From LMUY01 sp965198565 (GTDB lineage: Bacteria; Pseudomonadota; Alphaproteobacteria; Acetobacterales; Acetobacteraceae): DNA of 64,000 bases. The position numbers and the translations under genes are program-made. Of this stretch, positions 1 through 7,653 are shown piece by piece (the first letter of the stretch is position 1; the number at the start of each line of letters is the position of its first letter). The stretch is from the NCBI GenBank assembly GCA_965198565.1, contig OZ240665.1, positions 1,116,001-1,180,000 of the forward strand. Reading direction: 5' to 3'. The notes beneath the pieces were generated by a model that was not told where the DNA came from, made no database searches, and was given only the letters and a program-made list of their open reading frames with translations.

Positions 1-103
1 GATTGGCAGACGTAGCGATGGGTCGGCTTGGCCAAGCGGCGCGCTCGCGGCTGAGGTGGAGCACGGGGGTAGGCTGACGCCGCAACCCGGTCAATCTCGC
101 TTG

Positions 104-122
104 CTCCCTCTCCCTCTGGGAG
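104..122. repeat. REP-like repeat, left part, split by insertions
   Basis: This is the first part of a REP-like repeat (CTCCCTCTCCCTCTGGGAG). Its continuation lies at 1528-1540 (a duplicated piece plus the AG core) and at 2712-2728 (AGGGCCGGGGTGAGGGC). Removing the IS4-type and IS110 elements restores a repeat like the one at 3932-3969. Positions 1-103 hold nothing I can assign. Confidence 0.75.
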
Positions 123-1527
123 CTAAGGCATTCACACATCTCTGGTTGCCTGTTGGCGCCGGTTCTGATTCGCTCTGTCTGGGTTGGGAGCGATGAGCGA
201 TGGCGGATTTGGGGCTGGGGCGGTTTGGCGACCGTCGCCTGGAAAAAGGGGGGCCTTTTTGCATGCCCGGCTGGTGCAGACGGCCAGCCAAGGCGTGCGG
301 GTACGCCGTCTGGGAGGCAGCCGGGCGGGCGAAATCCGGCTGACGCGGTTCCTGCGCAACCCGGCGGTCAGTCCGGCCGAGATGGCGGTCACGGCGGCCA
401 GACGCACTGCCGAGCGCTGTGTCGGGCGCCGTATTTTGGCCATCCAGGACACCACCGTTGTGCGCTCTGACGGCGGCGGCGGGCACTACCTGCATGTCGT
501 GCTGGCCGTTGATGCCGAGGACGGCGCCATCCTGGGCCTGATCGACGCCGCATTTCTTCACCGCACCGCCGGGCGCAAGCAGCTGCGCCACGCCCTGCCG
601 ATCGAGCAAAAGCAAAGCCAGCGCTGGCTCGACGGTGCGCAGCAATCGGCCGAAGTGTGCGCCGATGCGGCGCAGGTCACGGTCATCGCCGACCGCGAGA
701 GCGACATCTACGAAGCATTCGCGCAGCGACCACCCCATGTCGATCTGCTCGTGCGGGCCATGCACGACCGTAGCCTCGACGAGGGTGACCGGTTGTTTGC
801 CCGCATCGATGCCCAGCCGATTGCGGGCCGGGTCAAGCTGTCGCTGCCGGCCAAGCCGGGACGCCGGGCCCGCGACGCGCAGCTTGCGGTGCGGTTCGCC
901 CCGGTGCAGCTCGCCCGGCCCAAGGCTGGAGGCAAGGATGGGCTGGCCGTGGTGAACTTGCACATGGTCGATCTGCGCGAGGTCTGTCCACCGCCGGGCG
1001 AGCCTGCGGTGCATTGGCGATTGCTCGTGACTAAGCCGGTGAGCAACCTGATCGAGGCGATGGCCGTGGCCGACCTGTATCGCCGTCGGTGGGCGATCGA
1101 GCAGTTGTTCCGCACGCTCAAGACCCAGGGCTTTGACGTCGAGACCATCGACATCAACGACGACGCCCCTCGCTCGTGCCTGATCATGGCAGCCTTGGTG
1201 GCCGCGGTGAGCGTGCAGCAGTTGGTGCATGCCCGTGATGGCGGTCCAGGCCCTTTGCGCCCCATGACGGACGCGTTTGAGCCCGAGGATTTGCCGTTGT
1301 TGCGCGCCCATTGCCGTCGGCTTGAAGGCAAGACCGAGCGGCAAAAGAACCCCCACCCCGAAGGAAGCCTGGCCTATGCTTCCTGGATCTGCGCCCGGCT
1401 GGGCGGCTGGACCGGATACTACGGCAAACCAGGCCCAATCGTCATGCTGAACGGCTGGACCGAGTTCCAAATCGGACGAACCGCCGTCAATACACTTATT
1501 GCGCATGACAATCTGTGAATCCGCTAG
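123..1527 (+). mobile_element. IS4-family (Tn5-like) insertion sequence
   Basis: Both boundaries are visible. Terminal inverted repeats are CTAAGGCATTCACACAT at 123-139 and, on the complement, CTAGCGGATTCACAGAT at 1511-1527 (13 of 17 match). The 11-bp direct repeat CCCTCTGGGAG lies immediately outside at 112-122 and 1528-1538; duplications of about 9-13 bp are usual for this family. Length is 1405 bp with one transposase gene. The target is a REP-like repeat, and the right-hand duplication abuts the core dinucleotide of the IS110 element. Confidence 0.85.
200..1518 (+). pseudogene. IS4-family transposase, frameshifted near the N terminus
   Basis: This is a DDE transposase of the IS4/Tn5 group. 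The YREK signature is clear (YRRRWAIEQLFRTLK, coded at about 1078-1122), and catalytic-type aspartates lie in the segments IQDTTV and IADRES. The best N terminus starts at ATG 200 (MADLGLGRFGDRRLEK), just after a stop at 194-196, and resembles the usual ADLGDxRLxRR start. That frame breaks at a run of five A and six G (243-253). The rest of the protein continues in the -1 frame (RGAFLHARLVQTAS) to the stop at 1516-1518. Reading one extra A would join the frames into about 440 residues. An alternative start at 193 in the downstream frame gives an unrelated N terminus. Either a recent disabling mutation or slippage on the A/G run explains the break. Confidence 0.8.
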
Positions 1528-1555
1528 CCCTCTGGGAGAGCGACTGTCTGAAGTG

Positions 1556-2512
1556 TCAAGCTGCTTTTGCCTTGGTTTGGTTGGCCAGTGCGGTTCGCAC
1601 GTCTCGGGCTTTGGCGTTGAGGCGTGTGAGCAGCTTATGGGCCAACGCGATGCGGATGACTTTTTTTGGTTTTCCGGCGGCGGTGAGGCGTTTGTGGAAC
1701 GCTGCGAAGTCCGGGTCGAACCTGCGGACGAGTTCGGCGACGACGAAGAGGATGGATCGCACGCCTTCGCGGCCGCCGCGGATGGGTCGCTTGCCGGAGC
1801 GCTTGCCACTGTCGTTGGCGATGGGTGCCATGCCGGTCAGCTTGGCTGCGGCCTTGTTGGACAGTGTGCCGATTTCGGGCAGCTCCGCCATCAGGCGAGC
1901 GACGGTGCGCTTTGCCACTCCTTTGACAGTGCGGAACTCGGCATTGAGCTTGGCCCAGAGCGGATCGGCTGCGATGACGTCCGCGATCCGGGTTTCGAGG
2001 TCCCGAACCTGGCGGGTGACCAGGGCGATGATCTCGTCGATGGAAGCGATCGCCACCGGTTCTTCGAGCAAGCGGCGTTGGTTGGCCTGTGCGACCCGCA
2101 AGTCAGTCAGTTGGCGCAACCTGGTCACCCAAGTCGCCAGGTTTTGCTGGGTTTGGCTTGCGGGTGGATGGGCGGTGATGCGCTTGACCTCGGCATACCA
2201 GGCGATCATGCCGGCATCGATGCGGTCGGTCTTTTCCATCGAACCCATGCCTTCGGCAAAGCGGCGGACCGAACGCGGGTTGACGATGGCGACCGGTATA
2301 TCAGCCGCCCAAAGTTGGCCGACGGCAAGTTTTTCGTATCCGCCGGTAGCCTCCATGACGACCAAGCCGGCCGCATGCTGCTTACAAAACGCAGCCAAGG
2401 CGGCGAGGCCTTGGACCGAGCGCTCGAAGCGCTGCCACGCTCCGGTCTCATGGCCGATCTTGGCATCGAGATGGGTCGAGGAAACATCTACTCCACAAAT
2501 CACTGCTCTCAC
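1556..2512 (-). CDS. IS110-family transposase/recombinase
   Basis: This is a 318-residue DEDD recombinase that would act with a bridge RNA to insert and excise the element. The RuvC-like residues are visible: D9 in GVDVSS, E54 in VVMEATGGYE, and D96 and D99 in EKTDRIDA. The C-terminal Tnp domain has the serine motif NDSGKRSGKR (S235 or S239), followed by RGGREGVR. I chose the GTG at 2512 because AAGGCAGG lies just upstream and gives the normal short lead before GVDVS; a GTG at 2503 is possible. The gene looks intact. The stop at 1556-1558 is 15 nt inside the element end. The long upstream non-coding part is annotated separately as a candidate bridge RNA. Confidence 0.93.
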   Translation of the reverse strand: MRAVICGVDVSSTHLDAKIGHETGAWQRFERSVQGLAALAAFCKQHAAGLVVMEATGGYEKLAVGQLWAADIPVAIVNPRSVRRFAEGMGSMEKTDRIDAGMIAWYAEVKRITAHPPASQTQQNLATWVTRLRQLTDLRVAQANQRRLLEEPVAIASIDEIIALVTRQVRDLETRIADVIAADPLWAKLNAEFRTVKGVAKRTVARLMAELPEIGTLSNKAAAKLTGMAPIANDSGKRSGKRPIRGGREGVRSILFVVAELVRRFDPDFAAFHKRLTAAGKPKKVIRIALAHKLLTRLNAKARDVRTALANQTKAKAA

Positions 2513-2712
2513 GGTAACCTGCCTTGTCCATGCGACGGGCAATCCAGCGACTGTCCGGTTGTGCGTGACGGGGCGGCGGCCGATCCCAAAGCTCTCCCTC
2601 GGTTGTGGCCGATGGGCCGACGGACGACGGCGCCGCGCGAGGGGTCCGGTGGCCACCGGACCCCTCGCAGCACCACCTTCCCACATCCCGCAGTGCCACG
2701 CCTCAGATACAA
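2513..2712 (-). ncRNA. Candidate IS110 bridge RNA
   Basis: This is the non-coding 5' end of the IS110 element. Reading the minus strand 5' to 3' gives five parts. (1) A perfect 32-nt palindrome at 2668-2637 (5' stem-loop). (2) CGGCCC at 2619-2614, identical to the target left of the core. (3) A small hairpin, TCGG (2612-2609) with CCGA (2602-2599). (4) GGGAGAG at 2598-2592, complementary to core plus right target CTCTCCC. (5) GACAGTCGCT at 2555-2546, identical to the element's right end plus core (complement of 1548-1539), then ACAAG at 2527-2523, complementary to core plus left end CTTGT. This matches the order known for IS621 bridge RNA: stem-loop, target loop, donor loop. RNA ends are not determined, and expression is inferred. 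Some guide matches are only 5-7 nt. Confidence 0.7.
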
Positions 2713-2773
2713 GGGCCGGGGTGAGGGCAAATTGCGCGATCAGCCTCATTGAGCCCGGTTGTCGCGGAGCTCG

Positions 2774-2814
2774 CACCCTCACCCCAACCCTCTCCCGCCC
2801 GCGGGAGAGGGAGA
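2774..2814. repeat. REP-like palindromic repeat
   Basis: This copy has CACCCTCACCCC, then a CCCTCTCCCGC/GCGGGAGAGGG hairpin, and runs into GAGAT next to the stop codon of the glycosyltransferase at 2815. It belongs to the same family as the copies at 3932, 4012, 9311, 9418, 39980, 40058, 51741, 60950 and 63918. The strong stem directly after the gene could also act as a transcript 3' end. Confidence 0.85.
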
Positions 2815-3918
2815 TCATAAGCCAAGCAAATCGAGGGTGCGCGAGACAGTGGCGGCCTCGTCGTAGCGCTCCAGGGCCCGGGCGCGGCCGGCGGCGCCCA
2901 GGGCGGCGCGTAGACCGGGGTTCTCGGTCAGGCGGGTGAGCGCGGCGGCCAAGGGTGCCACGGTGGCGGGTGCGACCAACAGGCCAGTGACGCCGTCCAC
3001 CACCTGCTCGCGCGGGCCGCGGATGGCGGTGGCGACCACGGGCAGCCCCGTGAGCATGGCCTCGATCACGGACATCGGCAGCCCTTCGAAATGGCTGGGC
3101 AGGCAGAAGATGTCGGCGGCCGCCATGATGGCGGGCACGTCGGTGCGGTAGCCCAGGCGGCGGGCGCGGCCGGCGGAAACGGCGGCGTCGAGAGCTGGCG
3201 TGAGGTCGAGACCGCGGTCGCTGGGCAGGCGGTCGCCAACCACCCAGAGCTCGGCGCCGGGCACATGGTCCAGGGCGGCAAGGAGTTCGGGATAGCCCTT
3301 GTGGCGCACCAGGCGGGAGACGGCGGCGATCACCACCTGGCCGTCGGGCACGCCCAGTTCGGCGCGGATGCGGCGGCGGGCGGCGGGGTCGGGGCGGAAC
3401 AGCGCCGGGTCGCGGCCGTTGCCGACCGCGGTGGCGTGGCGCGCGATGCCAAGGCGGCGCGCGTCGGCGGCTTCGTCCTCGGAGACGGTGAGGAACACGT
3501 CGGTGATGCGGCCGCCGAGCCATTCGGCCAGGAAGGACGCGGCCCGGCGTGGCCACGGGCCGGGCTGGTTGAACAGGAAGCCGTGGCACGTGTAGGCGAC
3601 GCGCGGCACGCCGGCCACGCGGGCCGCGAGGCGGGCCAGTAGGCCGCTGATGGGCATGTGGCCGTGCACCAGGTCGGGCCGCTCGCGGCGGAGCAGGGCG
3701 ACGAGGGCCCAGAACGCGCGCCATTGCGCGAGCGGGGACAGGCGGCGGACGAACGGGGCGGGCTCGATGCGGAAGCCCTCGGCGCGGACGTCGGCGAGCA
3801 AGGACCCCTCGGCGACGACGCCCACAACCTCGTGACCGCGGGCGCGGATACCGCGCATGAGCGGGAGCAGGAAGTGGCGCAACGAGAAGTCGACGTTGAT
3901 GACCTCGACGACTTTCAT
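2815..3918 (-). CDS. Glycosyltransferase family 4, GT-B fold
   Basis: This 367-residue protein looks like a retaining GT-B glycosyltransferase (GT4 group) that transfers a sugar from a nucleotide donor, probably at the inner face of the membrane for a polysaccharide or glycolipid. The N-terminal half begins MKVVEVINVDFSLRHF and carries HGHMPISG and TCHGFLFNQPG. The C-terminal donor domain has SRLVRHKGYPELL and the EX7E motif in HFEGLPMSVIEAMLTGLPV (about residues 280-300). Length is normal. The ATG at 3918 is preceded by GGCGGC without a clear Shine-Dalgarno. The gene stands alone between REP-like repeats, so acceptor and pathway cannot be read from context. The neighbouring heparinase-like and GT39-type genes are compatible with a surface glycan role. 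Confidence 0.85.
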   Translation of the reverse strand: MKVVEVINVDFSLRHFLLPLMRGIRARGHEVVGVVAEGSLLADVRAEGFRIEPAPFVRRLSPLAQWRAFWALVALLRRERPDLVHGHMPISGLLARLAARVAGVPRVAYTCHGFLFNQPGPWPRRAASFLAEWLGGRITDVFLTVSEDEAADARRLGIARHATAVGNGRDPALFRPDPAARRRIRAELGVPDGQVVIAAVSRLVRHKGYPELLAALDHVPGAELWVVGDRLPSDRGLDLTPALDAAVSAGRARRLGYRTDVPAIMAAADIFCLPSHFEGLPMSVIEAMLTGLPVVATAIRGPREQVVDGVTGLLVAPATVAPLAAALTRLTENPGLRAALGAAGRARALERYDEAATVSRTLDLLGL

Positions 3919-3931
3919 GCCGCCGCCTTAC

Positions 3932-4050
3932 AGCTCCCTCTCCCTCTGGGAGAGGGTCGGGGTGAGGGGTGGCGCCAACGAGCACATTCTCGCCGGGTCT
4001 GTCGCGGTTGGCCCCTCACCCCTGCCCTCTCCCAGTGGGAGAGGGGGATG
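3932..4050. repeat. Inverted pair of REP-like repeats
   Basis: Two copies face each other: 3932-3969 (CTCCCTCTCCCTCTGGGAGAG...GGGGTGAGGGG) and 4012-4050 (CCCCTCACCCC...CTCTCCCAGTGGGAGAGG), separated by about 42 bp. This is the two-REP arrangement called a REPIN. It fills the gap between the start of the glycosyltransferase and the end of the heparinase-like gene. Confidence 0.85.
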
Positions 4051-4069
4051 ATCGAGAGGGTGGAGGGGA

Positions 4070-5656
4070 TCAACCCACCTTCGAAATGGCCCATTTCACC
4101 TGTTGCGGTCCGTCTGGATATCCCGTCAGCACCACCTGCTCGCAGCGCTTCGGCTCGGGGCCGCCGAGATAGATGCTCTCCTCCAGCGACATGCGGGCGC
4201 CCTCGGCACGCAGGCGCCAGCCCGCGCCGGAAGGAAGCCGGAACAGCACCGCCTCGCCGTCTTGCTGCAGGCTGGCGTTCACGCCGGGGTGGAGGTGGAA
4301 GCGCAGGCTGTACGGCTGGGGTGCGGCCGCCTCCACCGCGTCCTCGCCGCGCACGTCCTCGCCGCTCTCGGCCAGATACAAGCGGCGGCGGTGCACGGCG
4401 CCGAACGGCTTGACGTAGCCGTCATGGCTGGCCTCGAGCCAATGGGCGCCGTTGGCCTCCTGACGCTGCGCCTCCACTTTCTCGGGCTGGCGGCCGAGCC
4501 CCGTGGTCTTGAGTTCCGAGGAGTTGGTGTCGGCGATCACCAGCGTGGAATGCGCGGCGGTGGCGCGGGTGGCGTCGCGCCATTGCGGCCCGGCGGCCGG
4601 CGCACCGCCGCAGTTCACGATCAGCCGCTCGCGCCCGACGGACAGTTCGAGCGAGAGCGTGCCGGCATGGGCGAACCGGTCCACGCCTGGCGGTGGCGGG
4701 CGGCCGCAATCCACCACCAGCACGGTGCGCCCCGCCTGCATGCGTTGGAAGCCGCCCTCCAGCAGGCTCTGCGGCGAGCGCCCGGCGCGGCCGGCCTGCG
4801 CGAGCACCAGGTCGATCAGGGCCGCCGTGTCCTCCTTGCTGCCGTTGAACAGGGCGAGGCTGCCGTCGCCGTGGCGCATGGCGCGCAACGGCGGGCCCAT
4901 GCGCTCGATGGCGCTGGTGAGCGGCGCGGGCGGCTGCGCTTGGGCGGCCTGCAGCAGGGCGCGGATTTCCACCAGGTCCTGCAGCGCGGCCAGTTGGGTG
5001 GCGGGGCTGCGTTCGGCGTGGCAGCCGTCGGGCAGGACCTGCCGGGCCAGTTCGGGCGGCAGGAAGCGCAGCGCGCGGGTGAGGAAGGCGGCCTGGTCGG
5101 GCAATGCGACGGCGGCGGCGATCAGGCCCTTCAGCGCGGTCAGGGCGCGGGCGTCCATTTCCTCGGCCGGCAGGTCGGCGGCCAGGCCGCGGGCGTCGCT
5201 CACCAGGCGAGACATCATGCGCTGGCGGAAAGCGTCGTCGGCGGAGGCGGCGAAGAAGTCGTAATGGCCGAGCCAGGCGGCCAGCCGCGCGCCGGCAACG
5301 TCCGGGCGATGCGCGATCGGGTCGGAGCTGGTGGCGAGCCAATCGGCCAGCAGGGTGCGGGCGCGGGTGCGGGCGGCGTCGGTGCCGAGGGCGCGCAGGT
5401 CGCGCAGCCAGGTGAAGCCGTGGGCGTTGGCGCGAAGCACGGCCGAACCGCTGGTCTCGCCCCAAACGCCGGGCCGCAGCGCCAGCACGCCGCCGCCCAA
5501 TTCGATCTCGCCGCGAACCAGGCGGGCGCCGCGGGCGGGGTCGCCGGGCCAGAGGTCGCGCACCGGCAGCATGGGGGCGTCTGGGATGCGGCCCATGCGC
5601 AGGGTCGGCAGCCGCGCCATCACGCGGCGTGCCTCGCGCAGCCAACGTGGGTTCAT
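4070..5656 (-). CDS. Heparinase II/III family protein
   Basis: This 528-residue protein resembles the alphaproteobacterial heparinase II/III family: an alpha-helical N-terminal part followed by a beta-sheet C-terminal domain (from about residue 320) with DCGRPPPPGVDRFAHAGTLSLEL and NCGGAPAAGPQWRDATRATAAHSTL. No signal peptide is evident from the chosen start. Some members cleave acidic polysaccharides; the substrate here cannot be told from sequence, and lyase activity is not shown. The start ATG at 5656 shares one base with the rpe stop (TGATG), so the two are probably translationally coupled. It is the last gene of the rsmB-rpe-heparinase run. Confidence 0.85.
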   Translation of the reverse strand: MNPRWLREARRVMARLPTLRMGRIPDAPMLPVRDLWPGDPARGARLVRGEIELGGGVLALRPGVWGETSGSAVLRANAHGFTWLRDLRALGTDAARTRARTLLADWLATSSDPIAHRPDVAGARLAAWLGHYDFFAASADDAFRQRMMSRLVSDARGLAADLPAEEMDARALTALKGLIAAAVALPDQAAFLTRALRFLPPELARQVLPDGCHAERSPATQLAALQDLVEIRALLQAAQAQPPAPLTSAIERMGPPLRAMRHGDGSLALFNGSKEDTAALIDLVLAQAGRAGRSPQSLLEGGFQRMQAGRTVLVVDCGRPPPPGVDRFAHAGTLSLELSVGRERLIVNCGGAPAAGPQWRDATRATAAHSTLVIADTNSSELKTTGLGRQPEKVEAQRQEANGAHWLEASHDGYVKPFGAVHRRRLYLAESGEDVRGEDAVEAAAPQPYSLRFHLHPGVNASLQQDGEAVLFRLPSGAGWRLRAEGARMSLEESIYLGGPEPKRCEQVVLTGYPDGPQQVKWAISKVG

Positions 5657-6315
5657 CACGGGGCGGCGCGCAGGGCGGCGATGGCGGCGGCGTAATCGGG
5701 CGCGCCGAACACGGCGGTGCCGGCGACCAGCACGTCGCAGCCGGCGGCCAGGATGCGTGGGGCGGTCTGGGTGGAGACGCCGCCATCGGCCACGATGTGG
5801 ATGCGGCGGCCGGTGGCCTCCGCCATGGCGCGCAGGGTGGATATCTTGGCCAGCGTGCTCTCGATGAAGGCCTGGCCGCCGAAGCCGGGGTTGACCGTCA
5901 TCACCAGGATCACGTCGACCAGGTCCAGCACCTCGGCGATGGCGGCGGCGGGCGTGGCGGGATTGATCGCGACACCGGCCGCCTTGCCCAGCGAGCGGAT
6001 CAACTGCAGCGAGCGGTGCAGGTGCGGCCCGGCCTCGACATGGACGTGGATGTGGTCGGCGCCGGCCGCGGCGAAGGCGGCGATGTAGGGGTCGGCAGGG
6101 GCGATCATCAGGTGCACGTCGAACGGCAGGCGCACGTGCGGGCGCAGGGCGGAGAGCACGGGCGGGCCGAAGCTCAGATTGGGGACGAAATGGCCGTCCA
6201 TGATGTCCAGATGGAGCCAATCCGCGCCGGCGCGCTCGACGGCCACTGCCTCGTCACGCAGGCGGCCGAAATCGGCGGCGAGCAGACTGGGGGCGATCAG
6301 TGTTTTTGCGGGCAT
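5656..6315 (-). CDS. rpe: Ribulose-phosphate 3-epimerase
   Basis: This cytosolic enzyme interconverts ribulose 5-phosphate and xylulose 5-phosphate in the pentose phosphate pathway. The 219-residue protein has the whole TIM-barrel signature: IAPSLLAADFGRL at the start, HLDIMDGHFVPNLSFGP (metal-binding His/Asp), VHLMIADP-like VHLMIAPADP, VMTVNPGFGGQAFI, and VADGGVSTQTAP with VAGTAVFG for phosphate binding. Length is normal. ATG 6315 was chosen because MPAKTLIAPSLL is the usual start. It follows rsmB by 47 nt on the same strand and overlaps the heparinase-like start by one base. Confidence 0.97.
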   Translation of the reverse strand: MPAKTLIAPSLLAADFGRLRDEAVAVERAGADWLHLDIMDGHFVPNLSFGPPVLSALRPHVRLPFDVHLMIAPADPYIAAFAAAGADHIHVHVEAGPHLHRSLQLIRSLGKAAGVAINPATPAAAIAEVLDLVDVILVMTVNPGFGGQAFIESTLAKISTLRAMAEATGRRIHIVADGGVSTQTAPRILAAGCDVLVAGTAVFGAPDYAAAIAALRAAP

Positions 6316-6362
6316 CTTGGCGAGGGTTCTAGTGCCCGCGCGGATGGCAGCACAAGCGAGCT

Positions 6363-7622
6363 TCAGCCGCGGACGAAGCGGGCGATGAAAAACCCGTCCA
6401 TGCCGCCGCGCTCGGGCCAGAGGCCAGGATGGGTGCGCACGCAACCGTCTGAGGTGAGCGCCTCGGGCAGGGCGGCGAGTTCGGCCGGGGTGAACGGGGC
6501 GGCGATGAGCCCGGCGGCCAGGGCGGCTTCGTGCTGCGCCGTGCCCTCCTCGGGTTGCAGCGAACAGACGGCGTAGATCAGCCGGCCGCCTGGGGCGAGC
6601 ATGGCGGCGGCGGCGGCGATCAGGGCCGCTTGCTGGCTGGCCAAAACCTCCACGTCGCGCGGGCGGCGGAGGTGCGGGATGTCGGGGTGGCGGCGGATGG
6701 TGCCGGTGGCGCTGCAGGGCGCGTCGAGCAGGACGGCGTCGGCCAGGGCGGATGGGCGCCAGGTGAGCGCATCGGCCTGCACGATGTCGGCTTGCAGGCG
6801 CAGGCGGGCCAGGTTCTCGCGCAGTCGGGTGAGCCGGCCGGCGTCGCGGTCCAGCGCGGTGACCTGGGCGCCGGCGGCGGCGAGCTGGGCGGTCTTGCCC
6901 CCGGGCGCGGCGCAGAGGTCGATCACGCGCTCGCCGGGCCGGGCCGCGAGCAGGTGGGCGGGGAGCGTGGCCGCCGCGTCCTGCACCCAGAAAGCGCCCG
7001 CCTCGTAGCCCGGCACTTCGGTGACGCGCGTTCCGGCGGGCAGGCGGATGGAGCCGGTGGGCAAGGAGTCGCCAGAGACAGCGCCGGGGTCGCGGGGCGT
7101 GAGATCGAGCGGCGCTTCCGACGCGTGGGCGGCGGCGATGGCGCGCGCGGCCGGCCCCCAGCTCGACCAGAGCCAGGCGGGCGTGTCCAGGCGGGGGCCG
7201 TCCAGCTCGGCCAGGGTCGCGGCGCCGGACTCGGCGACCCGGCGCAGCACCGCGTTGACCAGGCCCGCGAACGGGGCGAGCCCCGTCGTGCGCGCGAGGG
7301 CGACGCCGGTGGCGACCGCGGCATGGGCGGGCGTGTCGAGCAGCAGGAGCTGGGCAGCGCCGAGGCGCAGGATGTGGCGCACCGGGTCGGGCGGGGCGCG
7401 GCGGAGGAACGGCTCGAGCACCGCGTCCAGCGACCCGGCGCGACGCAGCACCGCCGCGGCCAGGCGGTGGGCGGCGGCGCGGTCCCGCCCGTCGCTGGCG
7501 GGCAGCGCGTCCAGCGCGTCCTCCAGGGTGCGGTGCTGGGCGAGCACCGCGGTCAGCAGGTCGAACGCGCCTTGTCTGGTTGGGTCGCTGCGGGTGGAGC
7601 TGGGGCGGGCAGGTTGGGCCAT
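6363..7622 (-). CDS. rsmB: 16S rRNA (cytosine-C5)-methyltransferase, RsmB family
   Basis: This 419-residue protein has an N-terminal NusB-like RNA-binding domain (about 15-140) and a C-terminal SAM-dependent RNA m5C methyltransferase domain. The SAM motif DLCAAPGGKT, the DAPCSATGTIRRHPD motif with one conserved cysteine, and YAVCSLQPEEG with the other are all present; these cysteines act in the m5C mechanism. It probably methylates C967-equivalent 16S rRNA during ribosome assembly. The start at 7622 is 31 nt from the divergent GT39-type gene, so the two promoters must share or overlap this very short spacer. Confidence 0.93.
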   Translation of the reverse strand: MAQPARPSSTRSDPTRQGAFDLLTAVLAQHRTLEDALDALPASDGRDRAAAHRLAAAVLRRAGSLDAVLEPFLRRAPPDPVRHILRLGAAQLLLLDTPAHAAVATGVALARTTGLAPFAGLVNAVLRRVAESGAATLAELDGPRLDTPAWLWSSWGPAARAIAAAHASEAPLDLTPRDPGAVSGDSLPTGSIRLPAGTRVTEVPGYEAGAFWVQDAAATLPAHLLAARPGERVIDLCAAPGGKTAQLAAAGAQVTALDRDAGRLTRLRENLARLRLQADIVQADALTWRPSALADAVLLDAPCSATGTIRRHPDIPHLRRPRDVEVLASQQAALIAAAAAMLAPGGRLIYAVCSLQPEEGTAQHEAALAAGLIAAPFTPAELAALPEALTSDGCVRTHPGLWPERGGMDGFFIARFVRG

Positions 7623-7653
7623 GGGCGGGGTTCATGGCGCGGATCGGAGGTGC

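Larger units (their letters stand above)
1539..2713 (-). mobile_element. IS110-family element inserted in a REP-like repeat
   Basis: The transposase reads on the minus strand. The element splits a REP-like repeat: left half up to GGGAG-AG at 1540, right half from AG-GGCCGGGGTGAGGG at 2712. The shared AG (CT on the element strand) at 1539-1540 and 2712-2713 is the inferred recombination core; CT is the core of the family member IS621. The transposase-downstream end is only 15 nt, while about 200 nt separate the transposase start from the other end. This is the IS110-subgroup layout with the RNA locus at the 5' side. There are no terminal inverted repeats, as expected for the family. Confidence 0.8.

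Noticed and set aside
1541..2555. The 10-nt direct repeat AGCGACTGTC as the insertion duplication of the IS110 element
   Set aside because: Those boundaries would leave almost no non-coding end, and the flanks would not rejoin the REP repeat. The repeat is better explained as a donor guide copying the element end.
2637..2668. 32-nt perfect palindrome as a plain transcription terminator
   Set aside because: It lies within the IS110 element upstream of the transposase with no T run and fits better as the 5' stem-loop of the bridge RNA.
1556..3985. 809-codon minus-strand frame joining the IS110 transposase to upstream sequence
   Set aside because: Only the last 318 codons are protein-like. The upstream part is arginine/proline-rich, crosses the REP repeats and the glycosyltransferase gene in another frame, and covers the bridge-RNA region.
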